A stretch of DNA of 16,888 bases from Methanobacteriota archaeon (lineage in GTDB: Archaea; Thermoplasmatota; Poseidoniia; Poseidoniales; Thalassarchaeaceae), in the NCBI GenBank assembly GCA_002719615.1, contig PBHZ01000003.1, positions 33,713-50,600 on the forward strand. Reading direction: 5' to 3'. Below the pieces are notes generated by a model, which saw only the letters and a program-made list of their open reading frames with translations, was not told the DNA's origin and searched no databases. The translations under genes and the position numbers were made by a program. Of the stretch, positions 7,547-14,099 are shown piece after piece. Each line of letters opens with the position of its first letter. Within the stretch, counting starts at the first letter, position 1.

Positions 7547-7991
7547 GATTCCAGGACGCCCAGGACTTAGGAGTTTCTCTAACATTAAATGATACTAATT
7601 TTAATTTATTATCGTAAGAAGTTTTTACGTGTTTATTAACTATTTCGAAAGCCCATTTTGCTAGATTTTCAGCTGTCGGAATAAACGGCAATATCACAGT
7701 TCTGTGACCTTCACCCATTATTTCCAATGCGTCTATGGCCTTTTTATCGCCCTCATAAACTAGAAAAGAATGATCAACAACATCATGAATTTCACTATTT
7801 AGAATTCGAGAAATATCTGAGAAATCCATTAACATTCCTTCTTCAGAAACTCCTTTTGTTTTAACTACATCACCTTCAATTACGGCCTCCCATCTGTATC
7901 TATGCCCATGGAAATGCTTACATTTACTCTTATGATTAGGAACTCTATGTCCCGTATCTGTTTCCACCCATCTTTTAATCCTAGTAACCAT
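7530..7991 (-). CDS. queD: 6-carboxy-5,6,7,8-tetrahydropterin synthase
   Basis: The 153-residue protein is QueD (PTPS fold), converting 7,8-dihydroneopterin triphosphate to 6-carboxytetrahydropterin, the second step to preQ0. Zinc ligands His15, His28 and His30 and the catalytic Cys24 form the CxxxHGH pattern (CKHFHGH) that separates QueD from eukaryotic PTPS. Also present are MDFSDI near residue 55, VDHSFL with the catalytic-site His near 72, PTAENLAKW with its Glu near 106, and the C-terminal RETPKSWASW. Its ATG directly follows the queC-msrB stop (TAAATG), so it is the last gene of the operon. PTPS paralogues in folate-type pathways lack this Cys pattern or its queCE neighbours, so the call is firm. 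Confidence 0.93.
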   Translation of the reverse strand: MVTRIKRWVETDTGHRVPNHKSKCKHFHGHRYRWEAVIEGDVVKTKGVSEEGMLMDFSDISRILNSEIHDVVDHSFLVYEGDKKAIDALEIMGEGHRTVILPFIPTAENLAKWAFEIVNKHVKTSYDNKLKLVSFNVRETPKSWASWNPNHYS

Positions 7992-9080
7992 TTATTCACC
8001 TACGAAATCTAAACAAATTGAATTTATACAATATCTTTGCCCTCTCAATTCGTGAAAAAGGTGTCCTAGATGTGAATCGCAACCGCTACATCTTACTTCG
8101 ATCCTCGTCATACCATGGGAATTATCTTCCAATTGTATGATATTAGCATCATTTATTTCTTCGGAAAAAGCCGGCCATCCGCATCCGGAATTGAATTTAG
8201 ATTCAGATGCAAATAACTTCTTACCACATTCTGAACAATTGTAGATTCCTTCCTTAAAATGTTTATCATATTCTCCTGTAAAAGGACGCTCAGTACCATT
8301 TTCTTTCATTACATAATACTTCAATTGTGTTTTAAGGGCTCCAGATAATACTTCTTCCCAGGAATTCACATATTCTACGGGGTCTTTCCTACCGATTTTA
8401 TGAAAAGCTAGTATTCTTTCGACATCAGCACCACTAGTTCCTGAGGATTTACCATTCTTATCTGGATTATAAGACGTGTTTGTATTTGCAAAAACAGTAT
8501 CAAAATCAATTCCTAATTTTTTACATGATATTAACGCATCTCTTAATATAAATTCTTTATCTTCCTCTATATAAGGCAAATATAATGATACATTTTCTGA
8601 GCCCCAATTGCCAAGTGAAAAAGACTCAGCCAAGGATTCATAGAATTCAGGCCTACAATCTGGATATATCTCATGATCCCCGGAATGAACTCCTAACGCT
8701 ATTTTCACATCGATACCTTCTCTCAATGAGATACTTAAAGCATAACCATACAAAATAGAGGAAAATATAGCATTTCTATTGGGCACAACTGTCGATTTCA
8801 TTTGATTTTCTTCATAGTAGCCTTTGGGGATTTCTTCGCCATCGGTTATTAATGCGGAATGAAATAAATTCATCGCACTTGATAGGTCTACAATTTCATG
8901 TTCTACTTCAATATCATTACTTATTAGGTATTTTATATTATTAATGGCTCTATCAATTTCTATGATATGTTTTTGCCCATAGTTATATGATATACATGAA
9001 ACCTTAAATCCATCCGCCAACAACCGCATTAGTAATCCAGTAGAATCCATTCCCCCACTAAAAGCCATCACCGCTCTCAT
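7992..9080 (-). CDS. queC: QueC-MsrB fusion: preQ0 synthase with methionine sulfoxide reductase B domain
   Basis: Residues 1-240 are a QueC-type ATP-dependent 7-cyano-7-deazaguanine synthase: PP-loop SGGMDS at 8-13, VVPNRNAIF at 98-106, HSGDHEIYPDCRPEFYESL at 132-150 and DPVEY at 233-237. QueC makes preQ0 from 7-carboxy-7-deazaguanine, ammonia and ATP. The family's C-terminal zinc site, normally Cys-n-CG-x-C-x-x-C, has Ser203, Ser213, Ser216 and Asp219 instead, so all four cysteines are gone. Residues 250-362 form a complete MsrB domain: ENGTERPFTGEY, zinc pairs Cys282/Cys285 and Cys331/Cys334, SGCGWPAF (Cys300) and catalytic Cys351 in RYCINS. MsrB reduces methionine-R-sulfoxide. There is no stop or frameshift between the parts. 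ATG directly follows the queE stop (TAAATG). Whether QueC activity survives is open. Confidence 0.9.
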   Translation of the reverse strand: MRAVMAFSGGMDSTGLLMRLLADGFKVSCISYNYGQKHIIEIDRAINNIKYLISNDIEVEHEIVDLSSAMNLFHSALITDGEEIPKGYYEENQMKSTVVPNRNAIFSSILYGYALSISLREGIDVKIALGVHSGDHEIYPDCRPEFYESLAESFSLGNWGSENVSLYLPYIEEDKEFILRDALISCKKLGIDFDTVFANTNTSYNPDKNGKSSGTSGADVERILAFHKIGRKDPVEYVNSWEEVLSGALKTQLKYYVMKENGTERPFTGEYDKHFKEGIYNCSECGKKLFASESKFNSGCGWPAFSEEINDANIIQLEDNSHGMTRIEVRCSGCDSHLGHLFHELRGQRYCINSICLDFVGE

Positions 9081-9677
9081 TTAATCAACCCCCATCCATT
9101 TGTGAGTTTGCAATGAGAGTCTCCAACCGGGATTTGATTTTACAATTTTTTCTACCAAAGAAAAACTTCTTCCATTGTGGGCGATACTTTCATTTTCATG
9201 ATAACAAGGTTGAATATAATGATGCTTAAAACCCATTTTAAGATCATCATAAAGTGTAAGATCTTGCCCACAGTAAACAACTTTCAGTTCATCTCCATTA
9301 CGTTGTTTTATTGTTACATTAGGATAAAGTTGGTCTTTCGGTGATACGCATATCCAATCTATAATCTCTGGAACTTTTATGGTTCCATTGGTTTCTACGG
9401 AAAGATGAATATTATGCTTCTTTAACTCCCTACCAATTGTATCTAAATCTTGCATACATGGTTCTCCTCCTGTAAAAATTACTCTATTACAATCATATGA
9501 AAGAACTTGATCTATTATTTCTTTTAATGACATATCTTTGTATGTTAGAAAATCCGTATCACACCATTCACATCTTAGATTACAATTACCAAATCGAATA
9601 AAAACGTGCGGTACTCCTGTATGAAATGCTTCACCCTGAACGGAGTGAAATATTTCTACTACAGGATAAATATTCAT
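9081..9677 (-). CDS. queE: 7-carboxy-7-deazaguanine synthase (radical SAM)
   Basis: The 198-residue radical SAM enzyme QueE rearranges 6-carboxytetrahydropterin to 7-carboxy-7-deazaguanine, the third step to preQ0. The cluster cysteines Cys32, Cys36 and Cys39 form CNLRCEWC followed by DTD, as usual in QueE. EIFHSVQGEAFHTGVPHVFIR at 8-28 is the family N-terminus, TGGEP is at 69-73, ETNGT near 95, and the terminal LQTHKWMGVD is typical. Length fits the short archaeal/bacterial form. Its ATG overlaps the folE stop by ATGA, so it is translationally coupled to folE. Confidence 0.95.
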   Translation of the reverse strand: MNIYPVVEIFHSVQGEAFHTGVPHVFIRFGNCNLRCEWCDTDFLTYKDMSLKEIIDQVLSYDCNRVIFTGGEPCMQDLDTIGRELKKHNIHLSVETNGTIKVPEIIDWICVSPKDQLYPNVTIKQRNGDELKVVYCGQDLTLYDDLKMGFKHHYIQPCYHENESIAHNGRSFSLVEKIVKSNPGWRLSLQTHKWMGVD

Positions 9678-10249
9678 AAATTCTTACTCCTAATCAACTG
9701 CATTAATTCGGAGCGCGCTTCGGCCTTTTCGAAGAAAACTCCTCGCATCGCACTTGTTGTCATTATTGCGTTCTGCTTAGATACTCCTCTACATTGCATG
9801 CATCCATGTTTAGCCTCTATAATAACTCCCGCTCCCAATGGATTTAGGTTTTTTTCAATATCATCCACAACTGATTTTGTAATTCTTTCTTGATTCTGTA
9901 GTCTCCTTGCATGTAATTCTACAATCCTTGCTAATTTACTAATTCCTACTATTTTGTCTGTAGGTATGTAAGCAACATGAGCCCTTCCTCTAAAAGGTTG
10001 TAAATGATGTTCACAAGTAGAATGAAATTCTATATCTCTTAATAGAACAATTCCGTCATATCCTTCAGCATTGAATGTTGATGCTAATACATCTGAAGCG
10101 TTTTGTTTATAACCTGCAAAAATTTCATCAAATGATTCTATAACCCTTTTAGGTGTCTCTTCTAAACCCTCTCGTTCAGCATCAATTTCCAGATATTGTA
10201 ATATTTTTTTGACTGCATCTTCTGCATCGTCCCTTCCTATTTTTTTCAT
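9674..10249 (-). CDS. folE: GTP cyclohydrolase I (FolE type IA)
   Basis: A 191-residue GTP cyclohydrolase I, making 7,8-dihydroneopterin triphosphate from GTP, the first step of preQ0 synthesis. Zinc ligands are Cys79 and His82 in CEHHLQPFRG and Cys150 in HGCMQCRGV. LEETPKRVIESF near 29-40 and GISKLARIVELHARRLQNQERIT near 102-124 are family hallmarks. This is the bacterial/eukaryal type I enzyme rather than the MptA (type IB-like) enzyme many archaea use. ATG 10249 overlaps the regulator's stop (ATGA) and has GGGAGAG just upstream. An in-frame extension to 10309 would lie inside the regulator gene and has no family match. Its place at the head of queE-queC-queD points to preQ0 rather than folate. 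Confidence 0.94.
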   Translation of the reverse strand: MKKIGRDDAEDAVKKILQYLEIDAEREGLEETPKRVIESFDEIFAGYKQNASDVLASTFNAEGYDGIVLLRDIEFHSTCEHHLQPFRGRAHVAYIPTDKIVGISKLARIVELHARRLQNQERITKSVVDDIEKNLNPLGAGVIIEAKHGCMQCRGVSKQNAIMTTSAMRGVFFEKAEARSELMQLIRSKNL

Positions 10250-10416
10250 TCCTTTACTCTCCCATGTCTTGCATCGATTTCGTCTATCTGATCTAATAGT
10301 TTTCTGCAACCAGTCCTAATAGCATCAGCTAGGCTAACATATTTTTTCTCATCACCAACATGTTTTTTGAGATCTTCAATTATTTGTTGAGGCATGTCTA
10401 GGCTAACCTTCGGCAT
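10246..10416 (-). CDS. Ribbon-helix-helix DNA-binding protein, putative regulator of the preQ0 operon
   Basis: A 56-residue protein with the ribbon-helix-helix pattern: a basic/hydrophobic beta strand PKVSLDMP, helix 1 QQIIEDLKKHVGD, a turn KKYVSLADAIRTG and helix 2 through CRKLLDQIDEID. RHH proteins bind DNA as dimers by inserting the paired strands into the major groove, and often repress their own operon. The ATG at 10416 is preferred over an in-frame TTG at 10428. The stop overlaps the folE start (ATGA), so it is co-translated with the preQ0 genes. A near-perfect palindrome lies 37-62 bases upstream. It could alternatively be an orphan antitoxin, but no toxin gene is adjacent. The regulatory role is inferred. 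Confidence 0.7.
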   Translation of the reverse strand: MPKVSLDMPQQIIEDLKKHVGDEKKYVSLADAIRTGCRKLLDQIDEIDARHGRVKE

Positions 10417-10435
10417 ACCAACTACCAATCTATAT

Positions 10436-10450
10436 TTATTATTAAATATT
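10436..10450 (-). promoter_or_regulatory. TATA-like element of the regulator-folE-queECD operon
   Basis: On the minus strand the AT-only run AATATTTAATAATAA is centred about 27 bases before ATG 10416, the spacing expected for a TATA box driving a leaderless or nearly leaderless archaeal mRNA. The region is very AT-rich, so exact borders are uncertain. Confidence 0.4.
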
Positions 10451-10452
10451 AT

Positions 10453-10478
10453 TATAGTAATATTCGAGTATTACCATA
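10453..10478. promoter_or_regulatory. 26-bp near-palindrome, candidate operator
   Basis: The core gtaatattcgagtattac (10457-10474) has arms GTAATA and TATTAC around TTCGAG. Extended to 10453-10478, 11 of 13 base pairs are symmetric (mismatches at 10456/10475 and 10463/10468). A third half-site, GTAATA, follows at 10479-10484, so the 11-mer ATAGTAATATT occurs twice, at 10454 and 10476, 22 bases apart. The palindrome lies immediately upstream of the TATA-like run of the regulator-folE operon. Binding by the ribbon-helix-helix protein is an inference. Confidence 0.55.
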
Positions 10479-10484
10479 GTAATA

Positions 10485-10784
10485 TTATCTCATTGATTCA
10501 ATTAATTGATCCAGTTCTGGATAAGTACTGCATAGAACAATTGACTTATCCTCCAATCTCTTTAATTGACCTTTCACATCCTGTGTCTTAAGTCCTTGTG
10601 ATAATAGATTTGATATTATGGACAAACCTCCTTGTATCATACCTGCGTCTAAAAACGCATCATTAGAAATCTTATCAGTTATCCTTAATATTTCTAGGTT
10701 TTTCGCCAGAAAAACAATTTCTTCTTCTAATACTTTTGAATCTATATTTTCTAAATTTCCAAAACGTCGTATTAGTGTTTCCAT
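10485..10784 (-). CDS. Small conserved-looking protein, unknown function
   Basis: A 99-residue, probably all-helical acidic protein with no family I recognise. Hydrophobic heptad-like stretches (EEEIVFLAKNLEILRI at about 20-35 and GGLSIISNLLSQGL at about 52-65) suggest a helical bundle. There is no membrane segment or signal peptide. ATG 10784 has a GGTGGG ribosome site just upstream. It lies 31 bases after the methylmalonyl-CoA epimerase gene on the same strand, so it may be the last gene of that transcript. Its stop codon overlaps the edge of the candidate operator region of the next operon. Confidence 0.6.
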   Translation of the reverse strand: METLIRRFGNLENIDSKVLEEEIVFLAKNLEILRITDKISNDAFLDAGMIQGGLSIISNLLSQGLKTQDVKGQLKRLEDKSIVLCSTYPELDQLIESMR

Positions 10785-10815
10785 ATCCCACCGTACTGAT
10801 AATTACTTTTGACTA

Positions 10816-11223
10816 TTATTGATTTTCTTCTACTAGTTCGATTAAAATTCCTCCCGTGGATGATGGGTGTATGAATGCAATGAGATTGCCATTTGCACCT
10901 TTTGTCGGTACTTCATTAATTAATTTTATATCCATTTTTTTCAATTCTATTATTGTTCTTTTAATATCATGTACAGATATAGCTATCTGTTGAATTCCTG
11001 GGCCACGTTTTTTGATGAATTTTCCTATTGGCGTTTCCTCACCCAAAGGTTCCAATAATTCTATTTTAGTTCCTTGATCTGCAGAATAAATTTTTACTTT
11101 AACGCCCTGATCTGCAACTATTTCTTGACCTGCATCGGTAAAACCTAAAATTTCCCAGATTAAGCTACTATCTTTTATTGATTTGGTTGCGATTCCTATA
11201 TGATCTACTTTTACGTCACCCAT
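10816..11223 (-). CDS. mce: Methylmalonyl-CoA epimerase (VOC fold) with altered metal-site motif
   Basis: A 135-residue vicinal-oxygen-chelate protein matching methylmalonyl-CoA epimerase, which interconverts (R)- and (S)-methylmalonyl-CoA. The N-terminal VDHIGIATKSI carries metal ligand His8. IELLEPLGEETPIGKFI (54-70) and FIHPSSTGGILIELVE with Glu129 are typical. Family members have GxGxHHIA in the middle strand, where the second His is a metal ligand by VOC-fold logic. Here the motif reads GPGIQQIA with Gln78-Gln79. Gln is a ligand elsewhere in this superfamily, so activity may be kept with a changed site. The gene starts directly after the mutase stop (TAAATG), which supports the function. 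Confidence is high for family, moderate for unchanged activity. Confidence 0.85.
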   Translation of the reverse strand: MGDVKVDHIGIATKSIKDSSLIWEILGFTDAGQEIVADQGVKVKIYSADQGTKIELLEPLGEETPIGKFIKKRGPGIQQIAISVHDIKRTIIELKKMDIKLINEVPTKGANGNLIAFIHPSSTGGILIELVEENQ

Positions 11224-12753
11224 TTAAACACCACTTGGAGATATCCATGTTCCAAAAACTTCCCTCATTACTAGATTTATTTCTCCTACTGTTGCACCAA
11301 CTTTTACAGCATTAATGATAGGATTCATGACATTTACATCACTGTTGCAAGCGACTCTTAATTCTTCCAAAGCATAATTAACAGCTTTTTTGTCTCTCAG
11401 CTCTCTGATTTTCTTTACAGAATCAATTTGCTTATTTGCATTTGCCATATCTAATTTTTGTGCTTCTATATTGCTATATCCATCTTCTTGATATTTATTA
11501 ACGCCGACTACTTCGATTCGCTGATTTTCTATATCTTTCATATGTTTCCAAGCACTTTCATGTATCATTCTTTGTTGAATTCCTGAAATTATACAGTTCA
11601 TCGATCCTCCATTATTTTCTATTTCCTTCATTATTCCCTTTGCTTCTAATATCATTTCTTTTGTCTTTTCTTCTATCATTTTAGACCCAGATAATGGATC
11701 TACTATACTTGTTATTCCTATTTCCGAAGCAATAATCTGTTGTGTTCTAAGTGCAAGGGTAGCCGCTTCTTCTGTCGGTAAACCTAATGCTTCATCGAAA
11801 CTGTTAGTATGCAATGATTGTGTTCCTCCTAACACTGCTGATAATGCTTGATAGGCAACACGTATTGCATTAATCATAGGCTGTTGCGCGGTTAACGTTA
11901 CTCCAGAGGTTTGTGTATGAAATCTTAGCATAGAGGATTTTTCATTTTTGGGATTAAAATCAGATACTATCTCATACCATATCGTTCTTGCTGCTCTAAA
12001 CTTACATATTTCTTCAAAGAAATTATTATGGCAACCAAAGAAAAAAGACATTCTAGGTGCAAAATCATCTATTTCTAATCCGATATTTAAGGCACTTTTA
12101 ATATAATAAAGAGCATTAGTGAGGGTTAATGCTAATTCTTCTGCTGCAGTGCAACCGGCTTCTCTGAGATGATATCCACTAATTGATATTGTATTCCATT
12201 TAGGAATATTCTCATTACACCATTTCATAAGATCAGTAGTAAGTCTGATGGAATGTTCGGGAGGAAATATGTATAACCCTCTTGCAATATATTCTTTTAA
12301 GATATCATTTTGAACAGTCCCTTTTAAATCAGAACGAGGAATATTTTTTTCATCTGCAAGTGCTACATAAAGAGCTAATAATGTAGTAGCTGGTGCATTT
12401 ATCGTCATAGAAGTCGAGACATCCCCTAAATTTATATCTTTGAATAACAATCTCATATCATCAATAGAATCAATGGCAACTCCGACTTTACCTACCTCTC
12501 CAAATGCTAAATTATCATCTGAATCAAGACCTAGTTGTGTAGGTAAATCAAAGGCAACAGATAATCCCGTTTGGCCATTATTCAATAAAGAAATAAATCT
12601 TGAGTTAGTTTCTTCTGCGGATGAATAACCTGCATATTGTCTCATAGTCCAAACCTTTTTCTGATACATTTCAGGATATATCCCACTCGTGTATGGAGGC
12701 TCACCGGGCTTATTTGGCATATCCATGTAGCCAGCGGAGAGGTAATGAGTCAT
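11224..12753 (-). CDS. mcmA: Methylmalonyl-CoA mutase, catalytic (large) subunit
   Basis: The 509-residue TIM-barrel subunit of adenosylcobalamin-dependent methylmalonyl-CoA mutase, which isomerises methylmalonyl-CoA and succinyl-CoA. Tyr40 (TMRQYAG), Arg158 (EYIARGLYIFPP) and His195 (SISGYHLREAG) align at a constant offset of 49 with Tyr89, Arg207 and His244 of the Propionibacterium enzyme. The Tyr/Arg pair favours methylmalonyl-CoA over isobutyryl-CoA. RFHTQTSGVTLTAQQP and LGGTQSLHTNSFDEALGLPTE are present. The cobalamin-binding domain is absent, as in archaeal split enzymes, and its gene is not in the window. ATG 12753 is preferred over TTG 12759. The N-terminus lacks about 45 residues compared with many homologues, and the FKBP gene blocks extension. 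It is followed directly by the epimerase. Confidence 0.93.
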   Translation of the reverse strand: MTHYLSAGYMDMPNKPGEPPYTSGIYPEMYQKKVWTMRQYAGYSSAEETNSRFISLLNNGQTGLSVAFDLPTQLGLDSDDNLAFGEVGKVGVAIDSIDDMRLLFKDINLGDVSTSMTINAPATTLLALYVALADEKNIPRSDLKGTVQNDILKEYIARGLYIFPPEHSIRLTTDLMKWCNENIPKWNTISISGYHLREAGCTAAEELALTLTNALYYIKSALNIGLEIDDFAPRMSFFFGCHNNFFEEICKFRAARTIWYEIVSDFNPKNEKSSMLRFHTQTSGVTLTAQQPMINAIRVAYQALSAVLGGTQSLHTNSFDEALGLPTEEAATLALRTQQIIASEIGITSIVDPLSGSKMIEEKTKEMILEAKGIMKEIENNGGSMNCIISGIQQRMIHESAWKHMKDIENQRIEVVGVNKYQEDGYSNIEAQKLDMANANKQIDSVKKIRELRDKKAVNYALEELRVACNSDVNVMNPIINAVKVGATVGEINLVMREVFGTWISPSGV

Positions 12754-12764
12754 GAACAATGCGT

Positions 12765-13241
12765 TTAATGATGATGACCATTGCTATGATGATGGCCATG
12801 GCTAATTTCTTCTTCATCAGCATCTCTTATACTTATCACTTCAACATTAAATTTCAATGTTTTTCCTGCCATAGGATGGTTGAAGTCTATTTTAACTGTA
12901 TCTTCTAATATTTCAGCAATTGAGAATTGCATAGGGCCTTGATCGCTTTGAGCTTGAAACATCATTCCAACTTCTAAATCTTCAGGAAACTGGTCTTTGG
13001 GAACTTCTTGTATAGCATCTTCGTTTCTATGACCATAGGCTCGCTCTGGCAATAAAGTAAATTCTCTATTTTCTCCTTCTTCCGCTCCGAGAAGTTCTTG
13101 TTCGAATCCCTCTATCATATTTTTATGACCTACTAAGAATTCCATGGGCTCTCTTTCTATACTTGTATCAAATACTTCTTCTGATTCTGGAAACTTACCT
13201 GTATAATGCACTGAAACTACCTTGTCTTTTTCTACCTTCAT
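12765..13241 (-). CDS. SlyD-like FKBP-type peptidyl-prolyl isomerase with His-rich tail
   Basis: A 158-residue prolyl cis-trans isomerase/chaperone of the SlyD type. The FKBP half is split by an insert-in-flap domain: residues 1-65 hold VVSVHYTGKF, EVFDTSIEREPMEFLVG and MIEGFEQELLGAEEGE; FTLLPERAYGHRNEDAIQEVP follows, then the chaperone insert (about 80-128), and the fold closes with DFNHPMAGKTLKFNVEVISI. The C-terminus HGHHHSNGHHH is a metal-binding tail like that of bacterial SlyD, which delivers or stores nickel. There is no signal peptide, so it is cytoplasmic. ATG 13241 lies four bases after the preceding stop, and the gene sits between the Lys-rich protein and the mutase in a same-strand run. 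Confidence 0.92.
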   Translation of the reverse strand: MKVEKDKVVSVHYTGKFPESEEVFDTSIEREPMEFLVGHKNMIEGFEQELLGAEEGENREFTLLPERAYGHRNEDAIQEVPKDQFPEDLEVGMMFQAQSDQGPMQFSIAEILEDTVKIDFNHPMAGKTLKFNVEVISIRDADEEEISHGHHHSNGHHH

Positions 13242-13245
13242 TAAA

Positions 13246-14049
13246 TCACCTTCTTGTTGTATAACTTTCTATGACTTTTATTAGAGATTTATGTTGTTCT
13301 TCATCAAGAACTCCCTCATCCATTTTTTCATCAATATATTGTTTTGCCTCTTTTGTCGATTGACGTTCTCCTTTAGCCCAAATACTAGCCAACAAATTAG
13401 AACGATATTCTTCCATTATACCAATTTCAACTAACAAAGAGCGCATTTCATATTTATATTCCATATGCTTACTTCGATCTAAACGCTTTAGTCTAGTTGC
13501 TGGCTGATAGGTTTTCTGCCTTGTTCGTACTTTAGGCTTTTTTGGTATATCGACAACTACTCTCGGTTTATTCTCAGCCTCTTTCATTAGATTTTTTTCC
13601 GTTGCTCTAATTCTACTTTGTTCTATTAATTCCATAGCTCTTGAACTAGGCAATATTTCTTCCCCTTCTTCTGATACAATTTCGACTTTTTTTTGTAATC
13701 CAATAGTTTTCTTTTTGTTTTTTCTTCCAAGAATATTTTCTTCTAGTATCTGTTCTTCTTTTTCCACAACTTCCTCTATTTTTGGTTCTTCTCTAACAGA
13801 CTCTTCGTCATTTTTTTGGACATCTATATTCTCTTTACTTTTCTTAATTAGAATTTCATTTTCACTTAATTTTTTAACATCTTTAGTTGGTTTAACTGCA
13901 GCAATGGGCTTCTTAATTATTGACTTTTTTTGTAAAGTCGGTTTATCTTTTCTAACAGCTGAATCTTTCGGCTTCTTTTGAGGCCTAGGAGGTATATTGC
14001 CACCGAAAACATTTCTCGGTGCTACTTTTGGCCTCCTCCTACGCTGCAC
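13246..14049 (-). CDS. Lysine/arginine-rich protein with conserved-looking C-terminal domain, unknown function
   Basis: A 267-residue protein. The N-terminal two thirds (about 1-170) are low complexity, alternating Lys/Arg/Pro-rich tracts (PPRPQKKPKDSAVRKDKP) with Glu-rich stretches (VREEPKIEEVVEKEEQ), probably disordered. The last about 90 residues look folded and helical: LDRSKHMEYKYEMRSLLVEI, then YRSNLLASIWAKGERQSTKE and EEQHKSLIKVIESY. The basic tracts suggest binding to nucleic acid or ribosome, but no family is recognised. The start is GTG 14049. An AGGAGGAGG run soon after it encodes arginines, not a ribosome site. It lies 50 bases after tsaD and four before the FKBP gene. Confidence 0.65.
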   Translation of the reverse strand: MQRRRRPKVAPRNVFGGNIPPRPQKKPKDSAVRKDKPTLQKKSIIKKPIAAVKPTKDVKKLSENEILIKKSKENIDVQKNDEESVREEPKIEEVVEKEEQILEENILGRKNKKKTIGLQKKVEIVSEEGEEILPSSRAMELIEQSRIRATEKNLMKEAENKPRVVVDIPKKPKVRTRQKTYQPATRLKRLDRSKHMEYKYEMRSLLVEIGIMEEYRSNLLASIWAKGERQSTKEAKQYIDEKMDEGVLDEEQHKSLIKVIESYTTRR

Positions 14050-14099
14050 TGTTTAATCAATCTCCGTACTTTCGGATTAATGGGGTTTGATAAGTCTTC

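Noticed and set aside
9674..10309. Longer FolE frame starting at 10309
   Set aside because: The extra 20 residues are antisense to nothing but lie inside the co-directional RHH gene and have no family match; ATG 10249 overlaps the RHH stop as ATGA.
10246..10416. RHH gene as the antitoxin of a toxin-antitoxin pair
   Set aside because: The next gene is folE with an ATGA overlap, and the upstream 99-residue protein shows no toxin family features.
14018..14049. AGGAGGAGG read as a strong Shine-Dalgarno site inside the Lys-rich gene
   Set aside because: No suitable start codon follows at the right distance, and the run encodes the Arg cluster after the GTG start.
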